Program-made: the position numbers and the translations under genes
DNA from: Prochlorococcus sp. AG-670-M15
Lineage (GTDB): Bacteria > Cyanobacteriota > Cyanobacteriia > PCC-6307 > Cyanobiaceae
Reading direction: 5' to 3'
Length of the DNA: 64,000 nucleotides
NCBI GenBank assembly: GCA_003211415.1
Contig: QCSV01000001.1
Coordinates: forward strand, 1 to 64,000
Part shown: piece by piece, positions 31,533 to 40,330 of the stretch
How the letters are laid out: the number at the start of each line of letters is the position of its first letter
How positions within the stretch are numbered: position 1 is the stretch's first letter
Notes under the pieces: model-generated
What the model was told of the DNA's origin: nothing
Databases searched by the model: none
Seen by the model: the letters and a program-made list of their open reading frames with translations, nothing else

Positions 31533-31874
31533 CTAGTTAAATTTTAAATTTTCTAAATTACTTATAGCAAAATCAAAAACCTGGCAATTATTTTCTAAGT
31601 CATTTACTATTGAATTTTTTAGAAGAGAATAATCTATCAACTTATTAAGTTTATTATTCTTAAATTCCTTATTAGTCTCTCCAATAGCAAATGCCAAAGC
31701 TCCCTCATAAGAAATACCGAATTTGGAAGTGTTGCAGTAAGTTCTTGTGAACTTATTAGAAATCTTTTTAGTATACTTTTCAATAGTTCTAGAAGAAGTA
31801 TCCAATGAGTAAACTGGGTTACTAACAAGAAGAAGCAAAAATAAAGTGAATATCGTAAAAACTCTTTTGACCAT
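31533..31874 (-). CDS. Putative secreted protein with signal peptide (113 aa)
   Basis: MVKRVFTIFTLFLLLLVSNPVYSLDTSSRT...; paired cysteines downstream. Confidence 0.7.
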   Translation of the reverse strand: MVKRVFTIFTLFLLLLVSNPVYSLDTSSRTIEKYTKKISNKFTRTYCNTSKFGISYEGALAFAIGETNKEFKNNKLNKLIDYSLLKNSIVNDLENNCQVFDFAISNLENLKFN

Positions 31875-31979
31875 AATATTTCATAAATTGCAAGTTTAAT
31901 ATAGTTTAGAATTTAGTTCTGCCGACTATGTTTTATTAAAAATATAAAAATTTAAAATTTGTCAACCACAAAAGCTATT

Positions 31980-32075
31980 TCATATTTTGGAAGATAAAAA
32001 CTCTCTAAATGAGTATTTTATAGTTTGAATTTTTTTTGGTAGTTTTTTTAAAAAACGCCTAAATGCTTTTGGCAT
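31980..32075 (-). CDS. 31-aa basic microprotein, tentative
   Basis: MPKAFRRFLKKLPKKIQTIKYSFREFLSSKI*. Confidence 0.25.
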   Translation of the reverse strand: MPKAFRRFLKKLPKKIQTIKYSFREFLSSKI

Positions 32076-32241
32076 AATAAAAAATCCATATCAATAATTA
32101 ATAGATAACAAATAATACTTGGCGAATCAATAAATAATTCTCTAAAAATAAGTAAATTAATTATTAAATATATGAATTGAGCTATGGAAATGTATTTGAA
32201 CATGAATTATTGTTTAATTAAGCATTAAATACAAGATTAAT

Positions 32242-32436
32242 ATGGCATTACCAGAACTCATTTATGCTCCTATAGATGGCGGAACAATACATAGATATGA
32301 AATTAGTGGTGGCAAAAGAAAATTTTTAAGATTTATAGGTTGTTATTTGGGTCAATGCAATTTCCACAAAAATATTGATGATGCTATTGATTACATAAAA
32401 AATTTGAAAGAAACACAAAAGATACAAAAAACATGA
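32242..32436 (+). CDS. Hypothetical protein (64 aa)
   Basis: MALPELIYAPIDGGTIHRYEISGGKRKFLRFIGCYLGQCNFHKNIDDAIDYIKNLK... Confidence 0.6.
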   Translation: MALPELIYAPIDGGTIHRYEISGGKRKFLRFIGCYLGQCNFHKNIDDAIDYIKNLKETQKIQKT

Positions 32437-32594
32437 AATAAAGATACATAGATACGACAGAGACCTAATATTTTTCAATAACTACATAATTATTGCTACA
32501 AATAATAGAGAATTTTCTTTTTATAAGAAATTGATTATTTACTTGGGTTATAGTTCCGAAAGATAAACAGTCATTTAAAAAAAGAAATTAATTT

Positions 32595-33917
32595 ATGGAA
32601 AACAGACAAATTAATTTTTTTAAATCAAAAGACTTTAATACCGTTCTTAAGCCATTTAAAAAAGGAACGGTAGTAAAAATTGACTCGTTTGATATTAGAG
32701 AAAATCAAAAAGAATTAAATATAGGTTTATTTGGTTGGTATGCAATTTGTCCCTCTAAAGAACTAAAAAAAAATAAGCTATATTATTTTTCACTTTATGA
32801 TGAGCCTCTTGTCCTTTATAGAGATGAAAATAAAAACGTTAGGTGCATTAAAAATATTTGTCCTCATAGAGGGGCCTCCTTTTTTGGAGGGACATTATTA
32901 GATGGAGTAATAACATGCCCATATCATGGAGCTAAGTTTTCATCTGGAGGGAGTTGCCAAAATCTCGACAGAATAACATGTCGCCATATAGTTGATAATA
33001 ACTACGATAACTACGCCAAAAGAATTCATTTATCTCAATACAAAACTTCAGAAAAAAATGGATATATTTTTGTACATTTTTCTAAAAAATCTGAGACTGA
33101 TTTAAATAATACAAGTGAAGATACACCTATAAGTAACTACGAATTATATGAAAATGGGTTTTCACATAAGGATTATGTCTTTGAGGAGGTTTTAGTTGAC
33201 TTCAAATGTGATTGGTCAAGGATTATTGAAAATCACCTAGATATCCTTCATATTTTTTGGGTTCATGGGGATACAATCCCTGATAAAGATGTGAATAAAA
33301 ACGTACTAGTTAGTTTTAACCAGAAAATTAATATTAATCCCAAATACATTGAAAGTATTTATTACTACAAGAATGACCCTACAAAAGAATTTATCCGGAT
33401 AAAGTACATACCTCCAGGAAGGATATTAATTTACAAAGGTGATCCTTCCTCTTCAAGATATTTACAAGTCTTAGATCATATTCCTCTAGGAAACAACAAA
33501 GCAAGAGTAATAGTTAGACACTATAGGAAATTTCTACAAAATAAACTAATTAATAACCTCTTATTATTTAAAGAGACTCAAAGAAAGATTTTTTATAAGA
33601 TATTCGATGAAGATTATATGATTTTAAAAACACAAACATATAATCACGATATGGGATTTATAAGTATGGATGAAATAAAATTATTGGGAGAAGACAGGAT
33701 AATAAATTATTTTTGGAAGTGGTACAAGAAGTCTGAAGATAAAGATGAACCATGGAAAAATATTAACAAAACCCAAAATCTTGATGTATATGAAAAAGTG
33801 ATATTGAAATATCCTCCTGAGATAAAGAAGTTAGAAATTGCTAATAATATAGATATTATTAGAAAAACATTTGTAAGATTCGCTGCTCCACTTATATTTT
33901 TTATGTTAATAATATAA
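32595..33917 (+). CDS. Rieske [2Fe-2S] ring-hydroxylating oxygenase (pheophorbide a oxygenase / Lls1-like)
   Basis: Rieske CPHRGASFFGGTLLDGVITCPYHGAKF; mononuclear-iron-like NHLDILHIFWVH; C-terminal hydrophobic tail. Confidence 0.88.
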   Translation: MENRQINFFKSKDFNTVLKPFKKGTVVKIDSFDIRENQKELNIGLFGWYAICPSKELKKNKLYYFSLYDEPLVLYRDENKNVRCIKNICPHRGASFFGGTLLDGVITCPYHGAKFSSGGSCQNLDRITCRHIVDNNYDNYAKRIHLSQYKTSEKNGYIFVHFSKKSETDLNNTSEDTPISNYELYENGFSHKDYVFEEVLVDFKCDWSRIIENHLDILHIFWVHGDTIPDKDVNKNVLVSFNQKININPKYIESIYYYKNDPTKEFIRIKYIPPGRILIYKGDPSSSRYLQVLDHIPLGNNKARVIVRHYRKFLQNKLINNLLLFKETQRKIFYKIFDEDYMILKTQTYNHDMGFISMDEIKLLGEDRIINYFWKWYKKSEDKDEPWKNINKTQNLDVYEKVILKYPPEIKKLEIANNIDIIRKTFVRFAAPLIFFMLII

Positions 33918-33920
33918 TTT

Positions 33921-34022
33921 ATGAAGAAAGTAAATAGACCTTCATGGTTGAATTGGCTTTATCTAATTATATTTATTTTAAGCTCGATTCAATTGATTAT
34001 ATTTTGGAGTAATAAGTTTTAG
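33921..34022 (+). CDS. 33-aa single-TM microprotein between oxygenase and ABC ATPase
   Basis: MKKVNRPSWLNWLYLIIFILSSIQLIIFWSNKF*; TAG stop shares its G with the GTG start of the next ORF. Confidence 0.45.
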   Translation: MKKVNRPSWLNWLYLIIFILSSIQLIIFWSNKF

Positions 34023-34810
34023 TGTTTAATAAATTTTGGTTTGACGCAAAAAATATAAATTGTTTTAAAAATGGCTTTAGAGTAATTAAAGATTTAAATT
34101 TAAAGATATCGTATTCAGAGAATGTTATATTAATTGGACCAAATGGTTCAGGTAAATCATCCTTAATTGAAATAATTAATAGAAACATATATCCAGTAGT
34201 AGCTAATGAGTCGAAACTGAAGATTTTTGACAAAGAACTTATAAATTTATGGGAACTAAGAAATAAAATAAGTACCGTAAATAATGATATAAAAAAAAGA
34301 ATAAATCCAAATTTACAAGTTTTTGATTTAATTTTAAGTGGACTATATGGAAGATATTGTTACGTACAAAATAAATCTGAAAGAGATTCTAATAAGGTGG
34401 AAAAAATCATGAAGAAAATGAATATATCTAATTTATCTAAAAAGAATTTTTCCTATTTATCAGATGGAGAAAAACAAATTTCTCTCATTGCAAGGGCATT
34501 AATCAAAAAACCGGAAATCCTAATCCTAGATGAACCAATTGCAAATTTAGATTATAAATCAAAGTTTTTTGTAATTGATAAGATTAATGAATTATCAAAA
34601 TTAAATACTAAAATTTTATGCGTCACACATGATATTTCAACGATTACAAAAATATATGACCGGGTCATAATGCTTAAAGATGGCAAAATAATCGCTGATG
34701 GAGATCAAAAAAAGGTTATAAATAGTGAAAATCTTAATAAGTTATATGGTATTCAAGTAAAGGTAATTAATAATAATGGACTTTGGAATATAAACAGATT
34801 AACTAAATAA
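34022..34810 (+). CDS. ABC transporter ATP-binding protein (ModF/COG1119-like), GTG start
   Basis: GPNGSGKSSLIEII, LSDGEKQISLIARALIKKPEILILDEPIANLDY. Confidence 0.85.
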   Translation: MFNKFWFDAKNINCFKNGFRVIKDLNLKISYSENVILIGPNGSGKSSLIEIINRNIYPVVANESKLKIFDKELINLWELRNKISTVNNDIKKRINPNLQVFDLILSGLYGRYCYVQNKSERDSNKVEKIMKKMNISNLSKKNFSYLSDGEKQISLIARALIKKPEILILDEPIANLDYKSKFFVIDKINELSKLNTKILCVTHDISTITKIYDRVIMLKDGKIIADGDQKKVINSENLNKLYGIQVKVINNNGLWNINRLTK

Positions 34811-34991
34811 CAATTAGGAAAATAGCTATAGCAATAGCAATAAATAATAATTTTTTACTTTTTAAAAATGAAGAGGATTTATTTTTAAATGAAGAAGATC
34901 CACATTTAGAACATACAATCTTACCTCCTAAGGATCGATCTGAGACGAATGAAGAACTTCCACAATTAAAACAAACTCTATTTACGCTCAT
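34803..34991 (-). CDS. Zinc-ribbon small membrane protein
   Basis: CFNCGSSSFVSDRSLGGKIVCSKCGSSSF (CxxC...CxxC) plus C-terminal TM. Confidence 0.75.
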   Translation of the reverse strand: MSVNRVCFNCGSSSFVSDRSLGGKIVCSKCGSSSFKNKSSSFLKSKKLLFIAIAIAIFLIVI

Positions 34992-35067
34992 CTAAAATCA
35001 AAAAATTATTAATCTTATCTAAATTATATTCATAAATACAATGTAAAGAAAAACTTCAGAAATTTGA

Positions 35068-35091
35068 TGATAATGAGAATCTATTGCAATA
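35068..35091 (+). promoter_or_regulatory. Fur-like box 1
   Basis: TGATAATGAGAATCTATTGCAATA, upstream of the Crp-family gene. Confidence 0.6.
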
Positions 35092-35111
35092 AGTAAACTT
35101 ATAGTGCATAA

Positions 35112-35134
35112 TTGATAATAATTCTCATTATCAA
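35112..35134. promoter_or_regulatory. Fur-like box 2, 8-bp inverted repeat
   Basis: TTGATAATaattctcATTATCAA; reverse strand contains TGATAATGAGAAT, identical to box 1 over 13 nt; ends 10 nt before ATG at 35145. Confidence 0.7.
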
Positions 35135-35144
35135 ATTTTTATTA

Positions 35145-35732
35145 ATGAATTTCCATAGTTATGGAGAATCTCCCTCAAAATCAGTAAGAATAATAACTGG
35201 GCAATCCGTATTAATAGACCCTTCATCAAGACCAAAAGGCACATGCCTAGAAGTTGAAAGTGGAATTGCAAGAGTTTATTGCCCTTGTGAAGAAACTGAA
35301 GGAATGACACTTGCATTCTTACAATCAGGTGATCAATTAAGAACGGACCTTTTATGTAGTGAAGGTGTCTGTGTTGAAGCATTAACAGATTTGTCTTTTC
35401 ATAGCAATGTAAATATTGATGAGAATATAGGTTTCGATGCAGTAAATGAATGGACTTTGCAACTCCTTAGGATTAGACACTTAGGAAATGCAGAACAGCG
35501 ATTACAAGCCTTGTTTTCAATACTAGTAAATCGTCTAGGTAGAAGATGTGGTCAGTGGTGTGAGTTACCTTTTAGGTTAACTCATGAAAGGATTGGCGAA
35601 TTAATCGGTTCTACACGAGTAACATCAACAAGATTAATTTCTAGATTAAGATCATCTGAGTTATTAATAGCTCCTATCGGGACCCAAACAGTCAGTGTTG
35701 CCCCTTCTTTTATTGAAACATCGCCGCTATAA
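35145..35732 (+). CDS. Crp/Fnr-family transcriptional regulator (start at MNFHSYGE)
   Basis: C-terminal HTH LTHERIGELIGSTRVTSTRLISRLRSSELL. Confidence 0.85.
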   Translation: MNFHSYGESPSKSVRIITGQSVLIDPSSRPKGTCLEVESGIARVYCPCEETEGMTLAFLQSGDQLRTDLLCSEGVCVEALTDLSFHSNVNIDENIGFDAVNEWTLQLLRIRHLGNAEQRLQALFSILVNRLGRRCGQWCELPFRLTHERIGELIGSTRVTSTRLISRLRSSELLIAPIGTQTVSVAPSFIETSPL

Positions 35733-35736
35733 AAAC

Positions 35737-36024
35737 ATGAAGGAATCACAATCAATTACTAACAATTTGTTAATGGAAGTTGATGTCTTATCGAATAGAC
35801 TCAGAAATATCAAGCAATCCTACAAAACCACAGAAAATAAAGCATTAAAGGAAAGGTTATTTACTGAAAACAAAAATATTTTTAAAAGAGTTAATGAGAT
35901 TTATACAATAGCTGAACTCTTAAATAAAAATAATGAGAAAATTAACTTTTCTAATTTACTTGTTGAAATAACCAAAAGGACATTGAATGAAAATAAATTT
36001 GAAAGTAATTTATTTTTTCTTTAA
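35737..36024 (+). CDS. Hypothetical protein (start at MKESQSI)
   Basis: MKESQSITNNLLMEVDVLSNRLRNIKQSYKTTENKALKERLF...; 4 nt after the Crp-family stop. Confidence 0.6.
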   Translation: MKESQSITNNLLMEVDVLSNRLRNIKQSYKTTENKALKERLFTENKNIFKRVNEIYTIAELLNKNNEKINFSNLLVEITKRTLNENKFESNLFFL

Positions 36025-36564
36025 ATCACTATCTATTAATAAGATTGCCGAAGGTTGATTAGAAGCAAACTTTACCTTGCCCAGTATGTTCGCAAATTCA
36101 TCTTCTGATTGTGTTTGAGCTTCTATAATTGGATCTAAAAATACGTTAGTTCTTGTATCTGAAATTCTTTCTGATATGGAATAAAGTTGTTGTAGAGATG
36201 AAGTTAAATCAGCCTCCATGTTAAAAGAATAAGAAATCAGCTCTTCAATAGAATCCCATGTTTGAACGGGTGCTGGAATTTCATCTAATTTTACGCTTTG
36301 TCCCCTTGCGATTAAGTAATCTGCAAATTTTTGAGCATGTTCCATTTCACCTTGTGATTCACTTAAAAAATGAGAGGCAAATCCATTTAAATCACGTTCT
36401 TGAAACCATAGATACATAGAAAAATACTGAACATTGGCATATCTTTCCATTGTTAGATGTTCAAAAATGTTATCCAATAAACTATTGTCTATCGGTTGAG
36501 CAACAGCTCTTCCAGATGGACCAAAATTAATTAATTTCTTTGTTTTTAAATTATTTTCTTTCAT
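36010..36564 (-). CDS. Ferritin (non-heme)
   Basis: LTMERYANVQYFSMYLWFQERDLNGFASHFLSESQGEMEHAQKFADYLIARGQSVKLDEI. Confidence 0.95.
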   Translation of the reverse strand: MKENNLKTKKLINFGPSGRAVAQPIDNSLLDNIFEHLTMERYANVQYFSMYLWFQERDLNGFASHFLSESQGEMEHAQKFADYLIARGQSVKLDEIPAPVQTWDSIEELISYSFNMEADLTSSLQQLYSISERISDTRTNVFLDPIIEAQTQSEDEFANILGKVKFASNQPSAILLIDSDLKKK

Positions 36565-36647
36565 TGTTCAATTAGAAACTATTTAAATAATACAACATTT
36601 TGTATAAATAAGTAATTAATAAATCCTATAAATTAAATTAAATAATA

Positions 36648-36671
36648 TGATAATGAAAATCACTCGCAATA
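36648..36671. promoter_or_regulatory. Fur-like box 3 between ferritin and the 40-aa Cys/Lys-rich ORF
   Basis: TGATAATGAAAATCACTCGCAATA; matches box 1 except one position in the first 14 nt and the 4-nt TATT/ACTC stretch. Confidence 0.55.
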
Positions 36672-36677
36672 CTATAA

Positions 36678-36800
36678 ATGAATTTAGATTACAGTTTTTC
36701 TGAACTACTATTAACGAAAAAAATATATAAAAGTAAAAAAAAGAAATGTAAAAAGAAAAAATGCTCTAATTGGAATGGAGGGAAGTGTAATTGCCTATAA
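36678..36800 (+). CDS. 40-aa Lys/Cys-rich microprotein
   Basis: MNLDYSFSELLLTKKIYKSKKKKCKKKKCSNWNGGKCNCL*; ATG 6 nt after Fur-like box 3. Confidence 0.45.
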   Translation: MNLDYSFSELLLTKKIYKSKKKKCKKKKCSNWNGGKCNCL

Positions 36801-36807
36801 ATAAATT

Positions 36808-37866
36808 CTATATATAGACCTTATGTGCGCCAGGATATAAAAAATAATAACTATTTTTATTTATAGAAAGAGAACATATATCACCATTATTTAGGAGATT
36901 ATTAATATCAGTTCTAACCCGCAATATATTCCCATTAATAGTTACTTTATATATAAGAAATTCTCCAAGAAATTCTTTAGATATTACATTCGCATTACCA
37001 GATTCTGATCTTTTAATTGAAATAAATTTAGGCGAAATTGACATGCATTTAATTTTTTTATTTTGTAAAACCCCTGAACTATTTATTTCACCTAAGCAAG
37101 ACATATATGAATTACCCTTTTTTTGAAGTTTAATAATATTATTACCCAAAATAAAACTACTAACAAATTGGGTTTTGGGATTATTTAGAAGGTTAATTGG
37201 TGTATCAATTTGATGTATTTTTCCTTCATTCATGACGGCAACTTTTTCGCAAATTGACATGGCCTCTTCAGGATCATGAGTAACCATCAATCCACTTGCA
37301 TTACAACCTTTTAGAATATTTGGCAGTTCACTTCTCAATTTTAGTTTCACATGCATATCAAGACTACAAAAAGGTTCATCTAATAAAATAAAATTAGTAC
37401 CAGGAGCAAGAGCTCTCGCAATTGCTAGTCTTTGTTTTTGGCCTCCAGATAATTCATGTGGGTATCTTCCAATAAAACTATCAAGACCAACAACATTTAA
37501 TAAATAGTCAACTCTAGATCTATCTTTTTTGTTTTTCAAACCAAACATTACATTTTCCAAAACAGTTAAGTGAGGGAAAAGTGCATAATCTTGAAAAACC
37601 ATACCAATATTTCTTTTCTCAGGACTAATTATTATTTTCCTACTTGAAATTTCCTTATCATTTAAAGAAATCCTGCCTTTTGAGGGATATTCGAAACCCG
37701 CGATTAATCTTAAAAGAGTTGTTTTTCCGCAACCAGAAGGACCAAGTAAACCTAACAATTCGCCATTTTCAATTTTCAGGTTAATTTTGTTTAATATCCA
37801 ATTTGAACATTCTCGCTTATCATATTTATGATGCAGATCATCAATTATTAACGCATCATTTTTCAC
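36808..37866 (-). CDS. Iron(III)-type ABC transporter ATP-binding protein (FbpC/FutC-like)
   Basis: LLGPSGCGKTTLLRLIAGFEYPSKGRI, VFQDYALFPHLTV, LSGGQKQRLAIARALAPGTNFILLDEPFCSLD; C-terminal TOBE-like region. Confidence 0.82.
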   Translation of the reverse strand: MKNDALIIDDLHHKYDKRECSNWILNKINLKIENGELLGLLGPSGCGKTTLLRLIAGFEYPSKGRISLNDKEISSRKIIISPEKRNIGMVFQDYALFPHLTVLENVMFGLKNKKDRSRVDYLLNVVGLDSFIGRYPHELSGGQKQRLAIARALAPGTNFILLDEPFCSLDMHVKLKLRSELPNILKGCNASGLMVTHDPEEAMSICEKVAVMNEGKIHQIDTPINLLNNPKTQFVSSFILGNNIIKLQKKGNSYMSCLGEINSSGVLQNKKIKCMSISPKFISIKRSESGNANVISKEFLGEFLIYKVTINGNILRVRTDINNLLNNGDICSLSINKNSYYFLYPGAHKVYI

Positions 37867-37961
37867 TAAGTTCTTCTTCTTTAAATATATTAAATTAGCA
37901 GAAAATATTCACCTAGAATATCTCTTGTATAATTTTATACACCATTTAATTTTTAAATTTA

Positions 37962-38615
37962 ATGAGAAAGTCTGAAAGAGCAGAAATAATACTTAAGGAA
38001 CTTAAAAAGCTATATCCATCGCCTCCAATACCTCTTGATCATGTAAATGCATATACACTTCTCGTCGCTGTAGTTTTAAGTGCTCAATCAACAGACAAGA
38101 AAGTTAATGAATTAACAAAAAGCTTATTTAAGGTTGCAGATAATCCAGAAAAAATGGTGAAGCTAGGTATTAATGGCATATATGAATACATAAAATTTTT
38201 AGGTCTATCTAATCAAAAATCAAAGAACATCTATAACTTATCTAAATTATTGATTGAGAAGCATAATGGTACTGTCCCAGATTCTTTTGAGAGGCTTGAA
38301 TCTCTTCCAGGGGTAGGTCATAAAACAGCATCAGTTGTAATGTCTCAAGTGTTTAAAATCCCCTCATTCCCAGTCGATACTCACATACACAGGTTGGCAC
38401 AAAGATGGGGCCTATCGAATGGAGATAGCGTAGTCCAAACAGAAAAAGACCTAAAAAAAATATTTCCTGTTAATGATTGGAATACCTTACATTTGCAAAT
38501 AATCTTTTACGGCAGAGAATACTGCACAGCAAGAGGCTGTGATGGAACAAAATGTTATTTATGTCGCACTCTTTATCCCAAAAGAAAAAAGAAATTTATA
38601 TGTAAAAAGCCTTAA
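37962..38615 (+). CDS. nth: Endonuclease III
   Basis: LLVAVVLSAQSTDKKVN, LESLPGVGHKTASVVM, FPVDTHIHRLAQRWGL; C-terminal 4Fe-4S Cys motif. Confidence 0.97.
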   Translation: MRKSERAEIILKELKKLYPSPPIPLDHVNAYTLLVAVVLSAQSTDKKVNELTKSLFKVADNPEKMVKLGINGIYEYIKFLGLSNQKSKNIYNLSKLLIEKHNGTVPDSFERLESLPGVGHKTASVVMSQVFKIPSFPVDTHIHRLAQRWGLSNGDSVVQTEKDLKKIFPVNDWNTLHLQIIFYGREYCTARGCDGTKCYLCRTLYPKRKKKFICKKP

Positions 38616-38650
38616 GAAATTTATATAATAATTAAATTAGTTTTTTAATC

Positions 38651-39310
38651 ATGAAAATAGCAATTACTGGAGCATCGGGGAAAACAGGTTATAGAATTTC
38701 CGAAGAAGCAGTTAAGAAAGGATATAAAGTAAGGCAAATCATTAGAAAGAATTCAAAACTCCAAGCAGGACTAGAGAATTTAGAAACAATTAGGGTTTCA
38801 TTAGACAAAAAAGGAGAACTTGATAAAGCTTTAAAAGATATTGATGCTTTGGTAATTGCGACTGGAGCGAGAGCATCATTAGATTTAACTGGTCCTGCAA
38901 AAGTTGATGCATTAGGTGTATATAGGCAATTAGAGAGTTGCAAAAGAGTTGGTATTAAAAGAGTTATTTTAGTTAGTTCTCTTTGTACTGGAAAGTTATT
39001 TCACCCATTAAACTTATTTGGTTTAATTCTTATCTGGAAGAAATTAGGTGAAAACTTTCTACGAAATTCAAATTTCGAATGGACTATTATTAGACCTGGA
39101 GGATTAAAGGAAAATGAAGATATTAAATCAGAAAATATAAAATATTCACAGGAGGATGCTCAAATTAACGGATCAATCCCAAGAAGATTAGTTGCGCAAT
39201 GTTGTATAGATTCTATAAAAAACAAAGAATCCATAAATAAATTAATAGAAGTTACAAGTTCGAATGATAATAAAAAGATATCTTTTAAAAAAGCTATGCA
39301 AATGATTTAA
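38651..39310 (+). CDS. NAD(P)H-binding atypical SDR protein
   Basis: MKIAITGASGKTGYRISEEAVKKGYKVRQIIR..., VILVSSLCTG, WTIIRPGGL. Confidence 0.85.
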   Translation: MKIAITGASGKTGYRISEEAVKKGYKVRQIIRKNSKLQAGLENLETIRVSLDKKGELDKALKDIDALVIATGARASLDLTGPAKVDALGVYRQLESCKRVGIKRVILVSSLCTGKLFHPLNLFGLILIWKKLGENFLRNSNFEWTIIRPGGLKENEDIKSENIKYSQEDAQINGSIPRRLVAQCCIDSIKNKESINKLIEVTSSNDNKKISFKKAMQMI

Positions 39311-39336
39311 AAAATGTAAATATATAAATTAAAACT

Positions 39337-39525
39337 ATGAAAATAAATCCCAAAATTGACGCATTACAATTAATGCTTACTGATTTAAGAACTAGAAATG
39401 AGCCAATAAGACATAAAGCTGCATTTAAAGGTTGTCAACCAGAATTTCAAAGTCTTGTATCAAGGTTAATAAAGCAGTTAGAGGAAGAATTAGTTGCTGA
39501 AAAGCTCACTAATCGTGATAGTTAA
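39337..39525 (+). CDS. Hypothetical protein (62 aa)
   Basis: MKINPKIDALQLMLTDLRTRNEPIRHKAAFKGCQPEFQSLVSRLIKQLEEEL... Confidence 0.6.
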   Translation: MKINPKIDALQLMLTDLRTRNEPIRHKAAFKGCQPEFQSLVSRLIKQLEEELVAEKLTNRDS

Positions 39526-39535
39526 AAAATTTAGA

Positions 39536-40147
39536 TCACTTAAATGAAATTAAGTTATCCAGTTTTGCTTGTTCTGAAAGTTCATCATATCCTCCAAAAA
39601 ATTTATTATCCAAAAATATTTGAGGGAAAGTATTATGGCTACTTTGAGCCATTATTTTTTTAAAGCTCTCATCATTGTCTATTAAATTAACTTCATGAGG
39701 AATAGATAAAGAATTAAGCAACCTAATTGCTCTTTTAGACCAAGGACAATCCTTTAAAATATATGCTTTTACACGTGATTCATTTTTTAATAAATCATTA
39801 CTCGAGAAATTAATAATTTTTTGTTCAAAAGAAAGTAATAATATATCGGTACCTTTTTTTACAATACATCCCTCCTCAAGATGCCCGCCAAAGACATTAC
39901 ATCCCTCATCTGCAAAACTCAAATGTAAATGAACATCTCCTTTATTAAAATGTCCATTTAAAGAAACTATCTCTAGATTTCCCTCAAATTTATTTATCTC
40001 TTGATTTCCTGGGCATTGAATACAAACTGTTCTAAGATTACCAACCACTCCAGAAACATACCCGTATAAATTATTCGATAAAGAATATTCTTTAATTGAA
40101 TTTATTAAATCAGTTTCTGGAGATAGCTTTAGGCTATGAGGCTGCAT
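39536..40147 (-). CDS. PPC/DUF296 domain fused to a glutaredoxin domain
   Basis: N-term YGYVSGVVGNLRTVCIQCPGNQEINKFEGNLEIVSLNGHFNKGDVHLHLSFADEGCNVFGGHLEEGCIV; C-term VKAYILKDCPWSKRAIRLLNSLSIPHEVNLIDND...TFPQIFLDNKFFGGYDEL. Confidence 0.85.
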   Translation of the reverse strand: MQPHSLKLSPETDLINSIKEYSLSNNLYGYVSGVVGNLRTVCIQCPGNQEINKFEGNLEIVSLNGHFNKGDVHLHLSFADEGCNVFGGHLEEGCIVKKGTDILLLSFEQKIINFSSNDLLKNESRVKAYILKDCPWSKRAIRLLNSLSIPHEVNLIDNDESFKKIMAQSSHNTFPQIFLDNKFFGGYDELSEQAKLDNLISFK

Positions 40148-40330
40148 TAGATATAAGGAATAATTTTGTAATATAAAACATCATAAACATAAAAAGAAGT
40201 TGAATTTATAATCTTTAGGATTCAGATTTAAATTAAATTTTAGAATCTAGCATTAAAATCCATTTAAAATTTTTACTAGAAATTTAGGCTTGTTGAGAGT
40301 GTAATATATTTTTTATATACATAAACTAAT

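Noticed and set aside
35112-35144. Upstream TTG start of the Crp-family ORF (MIIILIIKFLL...)
   Set aside because: The extension lies over the Fur-like inverted repeat; ATG at 35145 gives a more plausible N-terminus.
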